From positions 992,001-1,056,000 of the forward strand of contig CBDCNH010000011.1 of the NCBI GenBank assembly GCA_965219015.1: a stretch of DNA of 64,000 nucleotides, written 5' to 3'. Source of the DNA: CBDCNH01 sp965219015. GTDB taxonomy: Bacteria; Pseudomonadota; Alphaproteobacteria; Rhodobacterales; Rhodobacteraceae. Below are positions 35,489 to 45,498 of this stretch, piece by piece. Numbering within the stretch: position 1 is the stretch's first letter; each line of letters opens with the position of its first letter. Below the pieces are notes generated by a model. The model had not been told where the DNA came from. It worked only from the letters and a program-made list of their open reading frames with translations, and ran no database searches. A program made the position numbers and the translations under genes.

Positions 35489-36586
35489 TCAGGCGTTTCG
35501 GCGCAACCAGCGGTGAAGCACGTCGTCGCCGACGCGCTCGACGCCGGCGAGCGCGTAGTCAGGGCTGCCGAGAACGCCAGGGTCCGGCAGACCCGCGACG
35601 GCGGGCACGCCGCCTGCGCCGAAGACGCGGCCGGCCGAAAACACCGCGATCTCGTCGACGAAGCCGCCCGCGACGAGCGCCGCGCCGAGCCTGCCGCCGC
35701 CTTCGCACAGGACGCTCGTGAGCCCTTCGTCGGCGAGCCGCCCGAGCGCCGCGCTGAGGTCCAAGCGCCCGGTCCCGTCGCCCGCCGCTGCAAGGCAGCG
35801 CACCCCCAGCGCACCGAGCGCGCTCGCATCCGCACCTTCGGCATGGACCGCCCACACCGGCACCTGCCTCGCCGTCCGCGCGAGCCGGCTCGCCGCAGGG
35901 AGCCGCAGGCGGCTGTCGAGGACCACGCGCACCGGCTGGCGCCGGGCACCCATGTCACGCACCTGCAGATCCGGGTCGTCGGCAAGCGCGGTGCCGATCC
36001 CGACCAGCACAGCGTCGTGGCGCATCCGCATCGCATGGACCCGGCGCCGCGCTGGCGGTCCGGTGATCCAGCGGCTCGCCCCGCCGGCCGTCGCGATGCG
36101 CCCGTCGAGCGTCGTGGCAAGCTTCAACGTCACCCGCGGCCGGCCCTGCCCGAGCCGCGCGAAGAAACCCCCCGCGACCGTGACCGCCTCGCGTTCCATC
36201 AGCCCGACCTCGACCTCGACGCCCGCCGCGCGCAGCCGCGCGATGCCCGCAAGATGGGTCCGGGGATCGGGGTCCGGGACCGCGACGACCGCGCGGGCGA
36301 TCCCGGCGGCGACAATCGCGTCCGCGCACGGGCCGGCGCGCCCCCGGTGCGCGCAGGGTTCGAGCGTGACATAGGCCGTGGCCCCCCGCGATGCGTCGCC
36401 CGCCTGCGCGAGCGCCACCGCTTCCGCGTGGGGCCGCCCGCCGGGCTGCGTCGAGCCGCGCCCGACGACGCGGCCGTCGCGGACCAGCACCGCGCCGACG
36501 GCGGGATTAGGCCAGACCGAGCCGAGGCCCCGCCCGGCGAGCGCGAGGGCGAGCGCCATGAAGCGCGCGTCCCCGGCCGCCGTCAT
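35489..36586 (-). CDS. ribD: Bifunctional riboflavin deaminase/reductase RibD
   Basis: 365 residues. The N-terminal cytidine-deaminase-type domain has HAEAVAL near 53 and PCAHRGRAGPC near 77-87 as zinc ligands; the C-terminal reductase domain starts near 150 with KLATTLDGRIA. It performs the second and third steps of riboflavin synthesis. ATGA overlap with nrdR at 36583-36586. Confidence 0.95.
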   Translation of the reverse strand: MTAAGDARFMALALALAGRGLGSVWPNPAVGAVLVRDGRVVGRGSTQPGGRPHAEAVALAQAGDASRGATAYVTLEPCAHRGRAGPCADAIVAAGIARAVVAVPDPDPRTHLAGIARLRAAGVEVEVGLMEREAVTVAGGFFARLGQGRPRVTLKLATTLDGRIATAGGASRWITGPPARRRVHAMRMRHDAVLVGIGTALADDPDLQVRDMGARRQPVRVVLDSRLRLPAASRLARTARQVPVWAVHAEGADASALGALGVRCLAAAGDGTGRLDLSAALGRLADEGLTSVLCEGGGRLGAALVAGGFVDEIAVFSAGRVFGAGGVPAVAGLPDPGVLGSPDYALAGVERVGDDVLHRWLRRNA

Positions 36587-37050
36587 GCCTCGCCGGGGGT
36601 CTGCGGCCGGAGTTCGCTCACGAAGCGGTCGAAGTCGCCCGCGGCCTGGAAGTTCTTGTAGACGCTTGCGAACCGGACGTAGGCCACGGTGTCGATCCGG
36701 GCCAGCGTCTCCATCACGATCTCGCCGATGACCTTCGACGGGATGTCGGTGTCGCCCGAGCTCTCGAGCCGTCGAACGATGCCGGAGATCATCTGGTCGA
36801 TCCGCTCGGGCTCGATGGGGCGCTTCTGCATGGCGATGCGGATCGAGCGCTCGAGCTTGGTCCGGTCGAAGTCCTCGCGCCGGCCGTTCGACTTGACCAC
36901 GACGAGATCGCGGAGCTGCACCCGTTCGTAGGTCGTGAACCGTCCGCCGCAGGCCGGACAGAACCGCCGCCGCCGGATCGCCACGTTGTCCTCGGCGGGG
37001 CGCGAGTCCTTCACCTGGGTGTCGACATTGCCGCAGAACGGACAGCGCAT
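36583..37050 (-). CDS. nrdR: Transcriptional repressor NrdR
   Basis: 155 residues, the family length. The N-terminal zinc ribbon has CPFC at 3-6 and CPAC at about 31-34, followed by an ATP-cone domain (about 49-139). NrdR represses ribonucleotide reductase genes in response to dATP/ATP. It is coupled to ribD. No nrd genes are visible here. Confidence 0.96.
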   Translation of the reverse strand: MRCPFCGNVDTQVKDSRPAEDNVAIRRRRFCPACGGRFTTYERVQLRDLVVVKSNGRREDFDRTKLERSIRIAMQKRPIEPERIDQMISGIVRRLESSGDTDIPSKVIGEIVMETLARIDTVAYVRFASVYKNFQAAGDFDRFVSELRPQTPGEA

Positions 37051-37154
37051 GGCGGTTCCTCGGTCCCGAAGACCACGCGCCGCCCGAAGGTTCGGCGTGG
37101 CGTGTTGCAGCCCTACCGTGAGTATAGGGTCAACGCCATGCCTTGGGTAGTGAT

Positions 37155-37179
37155 CACGCAACCGCCGAGATGTTGCGTG
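37155..37179. repeat. Inverted repeat between nrdR and the downstream lipoprotein gene
   Basis: CACGCAAC (37155-37162) and GTTGCGTG (37172-37179) form a perfect 8-bp stem with a nine-base loop. It lies 12 bases beyond the stop of the minus-strand lipoprotein gene and has no T run. It could end that transcript or be a dyad operator for nrdR. Confidence 0.4.
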
Positions 37180-37190
37180 TCCGCAGGGCT

Positions 37191-37637
37191 TCAATCGTCG
37201 AAGCGGAAGGGCAGGATCGGCTCGCAGAGCGATTGTGCGACGATGGCCGGCATGCTGGCACCGACATCCTTGACCGAGACGAACACGGACGCGCCCGGGC
37301 GTTCAGACGCCGGCAGCGCGCCGACCGTGTACCCGACGCCGCGTGCCCCCGGCACGCCGAGCGAGGGGCCGACCGGACGGGTGAGCGAGACGCGCGTCGA
37401 CGGATTGACGCCGAGACCCCGGATCACGTAGTCGCCCGCCGCGCACCAGAACTCGGGCCCGCCGGCGCCGCCCCGGCTGACGACCTCGAACTGGCCGGGG
37501 TTCGCCGTCTGAGCGAGCACGATCTGGTTGTTGACGGGCGTGAAGTTGCGCGTCGCGGGGTCGCCGAGGCTCCCGGCGCAGCCGGCGAGCGCGACGGCGG
37601 CGAGGGCCAGCGGTGCGGTGTGGATCAACTTGGGCAT
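37191..37637 (-). CDS. Conserved lipoprotein of unknown function
   Basis: 148 residues with a signal peptide and lipobox LAGC at about 17-20. The mature domain contains two Cys (near 65 and 137) that could form a disulfide, and a beta-rich pattern. It lies downstream of rpoD in the same direction with a 134-base gap. No family recognised. Confidence 0.75.
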   Translation of the reverse strand: MPKLIHTAPLALAAVALAGCAGSLGDPATRNFTPVNNQIVLAQTANPGQFEVVSRGGAGGPEFWCAAGDYVIRGLGVNPSTRVSLTRPVGPSLGVPGARGVGYTVGALPASERPGASVFVSVKDVGASMPAIVAQSLCEPILPFRFDD

Positions 37638-37771
37638 GGCGGTCTCCGGTGAAGCGCCGCTTCCCGGACCCGGCAGCCCGGCGCGGCGGCGCTGTGACAG
37701 GAATGTCATCTGGACCGGTCCACGCCGGCCGCAAGCCCCTCGCGCCTCTCCGCCACGCAAATGTGTAACCG

Positions 37772-39757
37772 CTACTGGTCGAGGAAGCTCCTGAGCTTCC
37801 GCGACCGGCTCGGGTGCTTGAGCTTCCGGAGCGCCTTGGCCTCGATCTGGCGGATCCGCTCGCGGGTGACAGAGAATTGCTGCCCGACCTCCTCAAGCGT
37901 ATGGTCGGTGTTCATCCCGATCCCGAAGCGCATCCGGAGCACCCGCTCCTCGCGCGGCGTGAGCGACGCAAGCACCCGCGTGGTGGTCTCCTTCAGGTTC
38001 TCCTGGATCGCGCTGTCGAGCGGCAGGACGGCGTTCTTGTCCTCGATGAAGTCGCCGAGCTGGCTGTCCTCCTCGTCGCCGATGGGCGTCTCGAGGCTGA
38101 TCGGCTCCTTGGCGATCTTCATCACCTTGCGGACCTTCTCGAGCGGCATCTGCAGCTTGTCGGCCAATTCCTCCGGCGTCGGCTCGCGGCCGATCTCGTG
38201 CAGCATCTGCCGGCCGGTGCGGACGAGCTTGTTGATCGTCTCGATCATGTGGACCGGGATGCGGATCGTCCGCGCCTGATCGGCGATCGAGCGGGTGATC
38301 GCCTGCCGGATCCACCACGTCGCGTAGGTCGAGAACTTGTAGCCGCGGCGGTACTCGAACTTGTCCACCGCCTTCATCAGGCCGATGTTGCCTTCCTGAA
38401 TGAGATCAAGGAACTGCAGCCCGCGGTTGGTGTACTTCTTGGCGATGGAGATCACGAGCCGCAGGTTCGCCTCGACCATCTCCTTCTTGGCCTGGCGCGC
38501 CTCCTTCTCGCCCTTCTGGACCTGGTTCACGATACGGCGGAACTCGGTCATGTCGACGCCAACGTACTGGCCGACCTGCGCCATGTCGGCGCGCAGCTCC
38601 TCGACCTTGGCGCGCGAGCGCTCGAGGAGCGCCTGCCAACCGCGGCCCGCCTTCGCGGCCATGCGGTCGAGCCAGGTCGGGTCGAGCTCGTAGCCGCGGT
38701 ATTCGTCGATGAACTCGCGGCGATTGATGCGGGCCTGGTCGGCGAGCTTCACGAGGCCGCTGTCGATCGACATGATCTTGCGGTTGATCCCGTAGAGCTG
38801 GTCGATCAGCGCCTCGATGCGGTTGTTGTGCAGGTGGAGCGAGTTGACGAGCTCGACGATCTCCGAGCGCAGGCCCTGGTACGCCGCCTCGTCGCCCGCC
38901 GAGAACGAGCCGTCCTCGTTCAAGGTCGCCGACATGCGCTGGTCCTGCATCTCGGCCAGAGCCCCGTAGTCGTGCGCGATGAGGTCCAGCGTCTCGAGGA
39001 CGCGCGGCTTCAGCGCCGCCTCCATCGCGGCGAGCGACATCGCGGAGGCCTCGTCGTCATCGTCGTCGTCGTCCGCGGCGGCGATCGGGTTGCCGTCGGC
39101 GTCGAGCTCGGGCTCGGCGATGCGGCCCTCGGAGGTCGTGACCGGGGCGCCGTCGGTCGTGCCCGCGCCCTCGAGCTCGCCATCCTCGTCGATCGAGCGC
39201 CCGAAGGTCGCCTCGAGGTCGATCACGTCGCGCAGCAGGATGTCCTCGGACAGAAGCTCGTCGCGCCAGATGGTGATCGCCTGAAACGTAAGGGGGCTCT
39301 CGCACAGCCCCTGGATCATCGTGTTTCGGCCGGCCTCGATGCGCTTGGCGATGGCGATCTCGCCCTCGCGCGAGAGCAGTTCCACCGACCCCATCTCGCG
39401 CAGGTACATCCGCACCGGATCGTCGGTACGGTCGAGCGCCTCGCTCGAAGTCGTCGAGACCGTGACCTCGCGCGACGTCGAGACCTCGACGACCTCGCCC
39501 GCGGGCGCGGCATCGTCCTCGGCCTCGTCGTTCTCGATGACGTTGATGCCCATCTCCGAGAGCATCGACATCACGTCCTCGATCTGCTCGGAGGACACCT
39601 GATCGGGCGGAAGCACCTGGTTCAGCTGGTCGTAGGTGATGTAGCCACGCTCGCGCGCTTCGCCGATCATCTTCTTGACCGCGGACTGGCTCAGGTCGAG
39701 CGCGATGTCGGCATCCTGATCCTCGGTCTTCGTGTCGTCGGTGTCCTTGGCGGCCAT
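37772..39757 (-). CDS. rpoD: RNA polymerase sigma factor RpoD (sigma-70)
   Basis: 661 residues. Region 1.1 is at about 20-90, followed by an acidic insertion with seven Asp in a row near 230. Region 2 has STYATWWIRQAITRSI (about 490-505), and regions 3 and 4 end in the helix-turn-helix (VTRERIRQIEAKALRKL, about 628-644). AGGAG before the ATG at 39757 fixes the start; an extension to 39817 is not needed. It follows dnaG by 75 bases, the conserved dnaG-rpoD order. Confidence 0.97.
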   Translation of the reverse strand: MAAKDTDDTKTEDQDADIALDLSQSAVKKMIGEARERGYITYDQLNQVLPPDQVSSEQIEDVMSMLSEMGINVIENDEAEDDAAPAGEVVEVSTSREVTVSTTSSEALDRTDDPVRMYLREMGSVELLSREGEIAIAKRIEAGRNTMIQGLCESPLTFQAITIWRDELLSEDILLRDVIDLEATFGRSIDEDGELEGAGTTDGAPVTTSEGRIAEPELDADGNPIAAADDDDDDDEASAMSLAAMEAALKPRVLETLDLIAHDYGALAEMQDQRMSATLNEDGSFSAGDEAAYQGLRSEIVELVNSLHLHNNRIEALIDQLYGINRKIMSIDSGLVKLADQARINRREFIDEYRGYELDPTWLDRMAAKAGRGWQALLERSRAKVEELRADMAQVGQYVGVDMTEFRRIVNQVQKGEKEARQAKKEMVEANLRLVISIAKKYTNRGLQFLDLIQEGNIGLMKAVDKFEYRRGYKFSTYATWWIRQAITRSIADQARTIRIPVHMIETINKLVRTGRQMLHEIGREPTPEELADKLQMPLEKVRKVMKIAKEPISLETPIGDEEDSQLGDFIEDKNAVLPLDSAIQENLKETTTRVLASLTPREERVLRMRFGIGMNTDHTLEEVGQQFSVTRERIRQIEAKALRKLKHPSRSRKLRSFLDQ

Positions 39758-39832
39758 GAAAGCTCCTGAGATCGCGCGAATCATCGGGCGGTGTAGCGAA
39801 TCGAGTGCCCGAATCACAGAGTTGCTGCGGAT

Positions 39833-41725
39833 TTACCGCAATTTCTTTACCCAAACCTCACTGTCGATGAGGTCCTGCAAACGGCGTGACAGGGCCGGGC
39901 GATCCTCCCCGAGATCCGCCGCCTCGTCGGTGCCGGTCCGTCCTGCGCGGTGCAGCGTCTCCGCCGCCTGCGACAATCGCCATGTCACCCCTTCGTCGGC
40001 GTAGCCGGCCAGATCCTCGGCAGCTTCGCGGGTCTCGCGGGCGACGCCGCGCCGCGCGGCAAGACGAGCGAATTCCTCGGCGAGGCAATGCATCGCGAGG
40101 GTCTCATCGGTTGTGTTGCGGACCGGCGGCGCCACCGTCACATGGCCAGACGCGAAAAGCTTTTCAAGAGCATCGCCGGCGTCGGCGGCGACCTTGGCGC
40201 GTGCTCCGTCCGGTCCGTGGCGCAACACCGATGCCGCGATCGCGGCATGGTCCGGACCCTCGAAGGCCGTGCCTTCGAGTTCCGCGCGAAACCGCTCGAC
40301 GAGCCCCGGATGGACCACCAGCGTGGCGAGGATCACCGCCTCCCGAAGCCGGTCCTCGACAGCGGCATCCTGCGCCGCGACGAGAAGCGAGGACCGCGTC
40401 GTCCGGCGCGGAGCGGCGGCCGCACGGCTCTTCCACTGCGGCCGCGCGGGCGCGAACATCGCCCGGCGCCGCTCGCGCATCGCCTCGGCGTAGTGCGCGC
40501 GGAGCGGCGCGTCGGCGATGCGCGCGAGAAGGGCGCGCAGGCTCGCATCGAGCGCGGCGCGCCGCTCGGGGCTGTCGAACGCGCGCCCGTCGGTCTCGCG
40601 GCGCCAGAGGAGCGCCACCATCGGCTCGGCGGCCTCGACCACCGCCTGGATCGCGGGCGCACCGCCCTGCCGCGCGAGGTCATCGGGGTCGAGACCGTCG
40701 GGGAGCGTCGCGAACCGCAACGACTGCCCCGCGCGGATGAGCGGCAACGCGAGGTCCGCAAGCCGCAGCGCCGCGGCCTGACCCGCCCGGTCTCCGTCGA
40801 GGAGCACCACCGGCTCGGGCGACGCCGTCCACATCAGCCCGAGCTGCGCCTCGGTGATCGCCGTGCCCAAGGGCGCCACCGCGCCACCGAACCCCGCGCC
40901 GACAAGGGCGATCACGTCCATGTAGCCTTCGGCCACGACGAGCGGGGCACCTTTCCGCACGGCCTCCGTCGCGGCGCGCAGATTGTAGAGCGTGCGCCCC
41001 TTGTCGAAGACCTCCGACGCCGGCGAGTTGAGGTACTTCGCCGGCGACGCAGGGTCCATCGCTCGGCCGCCAAATCCCACCGGACGGCCCCGCGCGTCGC
41101 GGATCGGGAACACGATCCGGTCGCGGAAGCGGTCATAGGGCGACCCGTCGTCGGGCCTCGCGACGAGCCCCGCCGCAACGAGAAGGTCGGCATCATGGCC
41201 GGTCAATGCCGCGCCGATGCCGCCGCGCGGCGGCGCGTAGCCGATCTCGAACCGCTCGATCGCTTCCGTCCCGAGCCCGCGCGTCTCGAGATAGGCGCGC
41301 GCCGCCGCGCCCGCCGCTGTCGAGAGCTGCATCCGGTAGTGTCGCACCGCTGCCTCGAGCGCCGCGTGAAGCGTGCCGCGTCGGTCCGCCCGCGCCCGGG
41401 CGCCGGGGTCGTCGCCGAGCTGCGGCAGTTCCATGCCGGCCTCGCGCGCGAGCAGCGTCACCGCATCCATGAACCCCATGCCACCCGCATCGCGCAGGAA
41501 CGACAGCACGTCGCCCTTCGCCTGGCAGCCGAAGCAGTAGTAGAAGCCCTTGCGGTCATCGACATGGAAGCTCGCGGACTTCTCGACGTGGAACGGGCAG
41601 GCCGCCCAATAGTCGCCCTTGCCGCGGTTCGTTTTCTTCGGATCCCAAGCCACCGTGCGCCCGACGATCTCGGCGATCGACACGCGGCTGCGGAGTTCGT
41701 CGACGAATGTGGGCGGTAGCTTCAA
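39833..41725 (-). CDS. dnaG: DNA primase
   Basis: 630 residues from a TTG start at 41725, chosen because GAGGAG lies about six bases upstream and LKLPPTFVDEL matches the usual N terminus. The CHC2 zinc finger is at about 42-66 (CPFH and CFGC), followed by the TOPRIM domain (about 255-345; VVAEGYMDV, LDGDRAG) and the C-terminal DnaB-binding region. It makes RNA primers at replication forks. Confidence 0.95.
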   Translation of the reverse strand: MKLPPTFVDELRSRVSIAEIVGRTVAWDPKKTNRGKGDYWAACPFHVEKSASFHVDDRKGFYYCFGCQAKGDVLSFLRDAGGMGFMDAVTLLAREAGMELPQLGDDPGARARADRRGTLHAALEAAVRHYRMQLSTAAGAAARAYLETRGLGTEAIERFEIGYAPPRGGIGAALTGHDADLLVAAGLVARPDDGSPYDRFRDRIVFPIRDARGRPVGFGGRAMDPASPAKYLNSPASEVFDKGRTLYNLRAATEAVRKGAPLVVAEGYMDVIALVGAGFGGAVAPLGTAITEAQLGLMWTASPEPVVLLDGDRAGQAAALRLADLALPLIRAGQSLRFATLPDGLDPDDLARQGGAPAIQAVVEAAEPMVALLWRRETDGRAFDSPERRAALDASLRALLARIADAPLRAHYAEAMRERRRAMFAPARPQWKSRAAAAPRRTTRSSLLVAAQDAAVEDRLREAVILATLVVHPGLVERFRAELEGTAFEGPDHAAIAASVLRHGPDGARAKVAADAGDALEKLFASGHVTVAPPVRNTTDETLAMHCLAEEFARLAARRGVARETREAAEDLAGYADEGVTWRLSQAAETLHRAGRTGTDEAADLGEDRPALSRRLQDLIDSEVWVKKLR

Positions 41726-41765
41726 CGGTCGCTCCTCGCAGACCAAGTAAGCCCCGCCCCGACCC

Positions 41766-42317
41766 TTAGTCCAGCCTCGCGCGCGCGTGAAGGCTCTGCA
41801 TCGCGACCCCGATCTCGTGGACCGCGGTTCCGGCGAAGGAGCGCATCACCATGATCGTCAGGGCAGGCGCGTCCGAGGCGCGAAAGATGAGCGCCATCAT
41901 GTGCCCGAGCAGCGTCCGCGCCGCATGGCCCGTGAGGAAGGCGCCGGCAGAGAGGTCGACCGGCACCAGGCGTGCGAGCACTTCTCCCGCGTTCCCCGTC
42001 AGCCGCAGCGTGACCCATGCGTCGGTCTGGTCGGTGACGGCCGCGTGGGCACCGAACCCCGCGTCCGGCGGCACGCCGATCAGGAAGGCCTGCGCGCGTC
42101 CCGTCCAGACGATACGCGCATCGCCCGCGCCGTGGGTCCGCCCCGGACCGGGCAGGCGCAGGCCATGCGCGGCCTGCAGTGCGTCGTCAAGAGCCGCCTC
42201 CCGACCCGCGAAGGGCATGAGCGACGTGATCGGTCCCGCCGCCACGGCTTCCAGCCGCATGTCGCCACAGGCCGCCGGCAGCGTCAGCTCCGGGCTCGAC
42301 GCGAGAAGCCTAGCCAC
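41766..42317 (-). CDS. soxG: Sarcosine oxidase gamma subunit
   Basis: 183 residues from GTG. It has the GcvT-like gamma fold with GAGDARIVWTGRAQAFLIG and the ending region MRSFAGTAVHEIG. SoxG is the fourth subunit of tetrameric sarcosine oxidase and helps stabilise the complex. It overlaps the soxA end by eight bases and lies 40 bases upstream of dnaG. Confidence 0.88.
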   Translation of the reverse strand: MARLLASSPELTLPAACGDMRLEAVAAGPITSLMPFAGREAALDDALQAAHGLRLPGPGRTHGAGDARIVWTGRAQAFLIGVPPDAGFGAHAAVTDQTDAWVTLRLTGNAGEVLARLVPVDLSAGAFLTGHAARTLLGHMMALIFRASDAPALTIMVMRSFAGTAVHEIGVAMQSLHARARLD

Positions 42318-45228
42318 GCGCGCGCGACCCCTCGAGATCGAAGAACACCGGGTCCGTCACCTGGCAGACGAGATCGACGGCGCGCAGGTGATCGACGAGC
42401 CGCACGCGCTCGCCGTGCCGCGCGCGCCCGTCGCGAAGGAACCCCAGGGCCAGGGTCGCGCCCAGCGTGGGTGACCAGCAGGCCGATGTGACGTACCCCT
42501 GATCGTTCTCGCGCACGGGCTCGGCACCTTCGCCGAAGAGATGCGCGCCGGCCCAGATCTGCGACGCGGCGCTGACGGGACGCAGGCCGACCAGTTGCTC
42601 GCGCTCCGGCCCGACGAGCCCCGGTCGCGCGGCAGAGGCCTTGCCGATGCAGTCCTTTGCCGCGACCATGCGGCCGAGCCCGACGTCGAACGCCGTGGTG
42701 CGGCCGTGGATCTCGGCATGGGTGAGAAAGCCCTTCTCGATCCGCAGCACGTTGAGCGCTTCCATCCCGCAAGGCCCGCCGCCGAGCGCGCCCGCCCGCG
42801 CGAGGAGGTCGCGGTAGAGGGCGGCGCCGTAGCGCGCGGGCACGGCGATCTCGTAGGCGCGCTCGCCGGAAAACGAGATGCGGAAGAGACGCCCCGCCAC
42901 GCCCATCACGGTCACGGCGCCGCAGGCCATGAACGGGACCGCCGCATCGTCCACCGGCTCCTCGATCAGGCTCGCGACGAGGTCGCGCGCGCGAGGCCCC
43001 GCGACGGAGAACTGCGCCCATTGCTCGGTGACGGAGATGAGCCCGAGGTCGAGATGGGGGCAGAGCGCCTGATGGACGAACTCGAGGTGCCGCATCACGA
43101 GGCCCGCGGCCGCCGTCGTCGTCGTCATCACGTAGTGCTCGGGCCCGAGCCGCGCGGTGGTGCCGTCGTCGAGCACGAAGCCGTCCTCGCGCAGCATCAG
43201 CCCGTAGCGGACGCGGCCCTCCTTCAGCGTCGAGAACGTGTTGACGTAGACGAGGTCGAGGAGCGCCGCGGCCCCCGGCCCCTGGATGTCGATCTTGCCG
43301 AGCGTCGAGACGTCGACGACGCCGACGGCGTTGCGGACCCAGGCCACCTCGCGGTCGCAGGCGTCGCGCCAGGTCCGGTCGCCGGGGCGCGGGAAATGGC
43401 TCGGCCGGTACCAGAGCCCCGCCTCGAGCATCGGCGCGCCGAGCTCGGCCGAGGCCTCGTGCGAGGTCGTGTGCCGCTGCGGCGCGAAGCCGGCGCCGCG
43501 CCCGCCGGCCCCCATCGCGGCGATGGAGACGGGCACGTAGGGCGGGCGGAACGTCGTCGTGCCCGTCGCCTCGATGCTGCGCCCCGTCGCGTCCGCAAGG
43601 ACCGCGAGCGCCGCCACGTTGGAGTTCTTGCCCTGGTCGGGCGCCATGCCTTGCGTGGTGTAGCGCTTCATCAGCTCTACGGAGGAGAAGTTCTCGCGCG
43701 CGGCGAGCGCCACGTCTTTCACCGTCACGTCGTTCTGGAAATCGAGCCAGGCCCGGCCGCGGCCCGGCATCGCCCACAGGGGCTCGATGCGGACGGCGCC
43801 GTCCTCGGCTTCGGGGAGGTTCAGCGCGGGCGCGTCGATGCCGATGGCGCCCAGCGCCTCGCGTGCGGCGCGGGCGCCCTCGGCGAGGCAGGCGGCGGTC
43901 GAGAAGCCGCCGTTGGCCGCCCCCGCGGCGTGGAGCCCCGGCACGGCGCCCTTCGCCGGGATGAACGCCGCAAGCTCCGGCCGCCAGACCGGCCGCCCGC
44001 CGAGATGGCAGGTCAGATGCACCGACGGGTTCCAGCCGCCCGAGACGGCGAGGCAGTCTGTCCAGATCACGCGCCGTCCGCCGCGATGGCTGAGCGAGAC
44101 CTCGCGGAGGCCGAGCCGGCCCTGCGTGCCGGTGATCCGGCCTTCGGTGAACACGGGAAACGGCCCGTCGACCGCAACGCCTGCGCGGCTGTCGATGAGC
44201 GCCGCGACCGTCACGCCCGCCGCCGCGAGGTCGAGCGCGGTGCGGTGCGCGTCGTCGTTGTTGCCGAACACCGTGACCGACTTGCCGGGCGCCACGCCCC
44301 AGCGGTTGAGGTAAGCGCGGACGGCGGAGGCGGTCATGATGCCGGGGCGGTCGTTCATCGGGAACGCGACGGGGCGCTCGATGGCGCCGGTCGCGAGCAC
44401 GGCGGCCTTCGCGACGATGCGCCAGAAGCACTCGCGCGGCAGGTCGGAGCCAGGCTGCGCGAGATGCCGCCCGACGCGCTCGAGGGCGGCGTAGGTGCCC
44501 TGGTCGTAAGCGCCGGTGATCGTTGTGCGGGGCAGAAGCCGGACGTTGGGCATGGTGGCGAGCTCGGCCAGCACCTCGGCCGCCCAGTCGGCACCCGCCT
44601 GCCCGCCCACGGTGAAGCGCTCGGCAAGGAGCCGCCCGCCCATCATCCAGTCCTCGTCGGCGAGGACCACGCGGGCCCCTGCCCGACCCGCCGTCAGCGC
44701 CGCCGCAAGGCCAGCGGGGCCCGCGCCGATCACCAGGAGATCGCAGAACGCGAACGCCTTCTCGAAGGGCTCCGTCTCGTCCGCGCGCGGCAGCGTGCCG
44801 ATGCCCGCCGCGCGCCGGATCAGCGGCTCGTAGAGCCCCTCCCAGAAGGCGCGCGGCCACATGAACGTCTTGTAGTAGAACCCCGCCCCGAGGAACGGAG
44901 CAAAGGCGTCGTTGACGCTGAGCGCATCGCGCCGAAGCGAGGGCCAGCGGTTCTGGCTCTCGGCGGCGAGGCCGGGATAGAGCTCCTGCATGGTGGCGCG
45001 GACGTTGGGCGTGCCGCGCACCGAGACGAGCGCGTTCGGCTCCTCCGACCCCGCCGTGAGGATCCCGCGCGGCCGGTGGTACTTGAACGACCGCCCGACG
45101 AGCCGCACGTCGTTCGCGAGCAGCGCCGACGCAAGCGTGTCGCCGTGAAAGCCCTGGTAGGGCGCACCGTCGAAGGTGAAGCGCACGGGCTTCGCGCGAT
45201 CGACGGTGCCGGCGCCGTCGATCCTCAC
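42310..45228 (-). CDS. soxA: Sarcosine oxidase alpha subunit
   Basis: 972 residues from GTG. The N-terminal region holds a 2Fe-2S-like fold (about 10-95, RSFKYHRPRGI), then a pyridine-nucleotide domain (GAGPAGLAAAL near 170-180). The C-terminal GcvT-type folate domain (about 580-960) accepts the methyl group as 5,10-methylene-tetrahydrofolate. The enzyme turns sarcosine into glycine with release of hydrogen peroxide. GTGA overlap with soxD. Confidence 0.94.
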   Translation of the reverse strand: MRIDGAGTVDRAKPVRFTFDGAPYQGFHGDTLASALLANDVRLVGRSFKYHRPRGILTAGSEEPNALVSVRGTPNVRATMQELYPGLAAESQNRWPSLRRDALSVNDAFAPFLGAGFYYKTFMWPRAFWEGLYEPLIRRAAGIGTLPRADETEPFEKAFAFCDLLVIGAGPAGLAAALTAGRAGARVVLADEDWMMGGRLLAERFTVGGQAGADWAAEVLAELATMPNVRLLPRTTITGAYDQGTYAALERVGRHLAQPGSDLPRECFWRIVAKAAVLATGAIERPVAFPMNDRPGIMTASAVRAYLNRWGVAPGKSVTVFGNNDDAHRTALDLAAAGVTVAALIDSRAGVAVDGPFPVFTEGRITGTQGRLGLREVSLSHRGGRRVIWTDCLAVSGGWNPSVHLTCHLGGRPVWRPELAAFIPAKGAVPGLHAAGAANGGFSTAACLAEGARAAREALGAIGIDAPALNLPEAEDGAVRIEPLWAMPGRGRAWLDFQNDVTVKDVALAARENFSSVELMKRYTTQGMAPDQGKNSNVAALAVLADATGRSIEATGTTTFRPPYVPVSIAAMGAGGRGAGFAPQRHTTSHEASAELGAPMLEAGLWYRPSHFPRPGDRTWRDACDREVAWVRNAVGVVDVSTLGKIDIQGPGAAALLDLVYVNTFSTLKEGRVRYGLMLREDGFVLDDGTTARLGPEHYVMTTTTAAAGLVMRHLEFVHQALCPHLDLGLISVTEQWAQFSVAGPRARDLVASLIEEPVDDAAVPFMACGAVTVMGVAGRLFRISFSGERAYEIAVPARYGAALYRDLLARAGALGGGPCGMEALNVLRIEKGFLTHAEIHGRTTAFDVGLGRMVAAKDCIGKASAARPGLVGPEREQLVGLRPVSAASQIWAGAHLFGEGAEPVRENDQGYVTSACWSPTLGATLALGFLRDGRARHGERVRLVDHLRAVDLVCQVTDPVFFDLEGSRARG

Positions 45229-45488
45229 CGGCCGACCTCGGTGACGAGACGCGCCCCCATGACCTCGTGCGTCACGGTGTTGCGCTCGACAAGGAGCCAC
45301 GCGCCGCATCCCGCCTCGTGGTGCCACAGGTCGCGCGTGGGGCCCGCAGGGTTGTCGCGCAGGTGCAGGTAGTCGTCCCACGCCTCGGGAGGCGCGTCGG
45401 GGCCGGGGCGGTCGAGCGTGACTGCGGCGCCCGAGTAGTAGAACTCGCGCCGGTCGCGGTCGCCGCAGAGCGGACAGGGAATACGCAT
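45225..45488 (-). CDS. soxD: Sarcosine oxidase delta subunit
   Basis: 87 residues. MRIPCPLCGDRDRREF holds the CPLCG half of the zinc site, and HHEAGCGAWLLVERNT the rest. SoxD is the small zinc subunit between soxB and soxA. Confidence 0.93.
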   Translation of the reverse strand: MRIPCPLCGDRDRREFYYSGAAVTLDRPGPDAPPEAWDDYLHLRDNPAGPTRDLWHHEAGCGAWLLVERNTVTHEVMGARLVTEVGR

Positions 45489-45498
45489 CGGCGGCCCC

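Noticed and set aside
39040..39080. GTC repeat run inside rpoD
   Set aside because: It encodes the acidic Asp run of the sigma factor's non-conserved region and is common in this family.
37814..39769. A 651-residue open frame opposite rpoD
   Set aside because: It mirrors the rpoD codon structure and has Leu/Asp/Val repeats typical of antisense frames.
42541..45372. A 943-residue open frame opposite soxA
   Set aside because: Antisense shadow of a well-supported gene.
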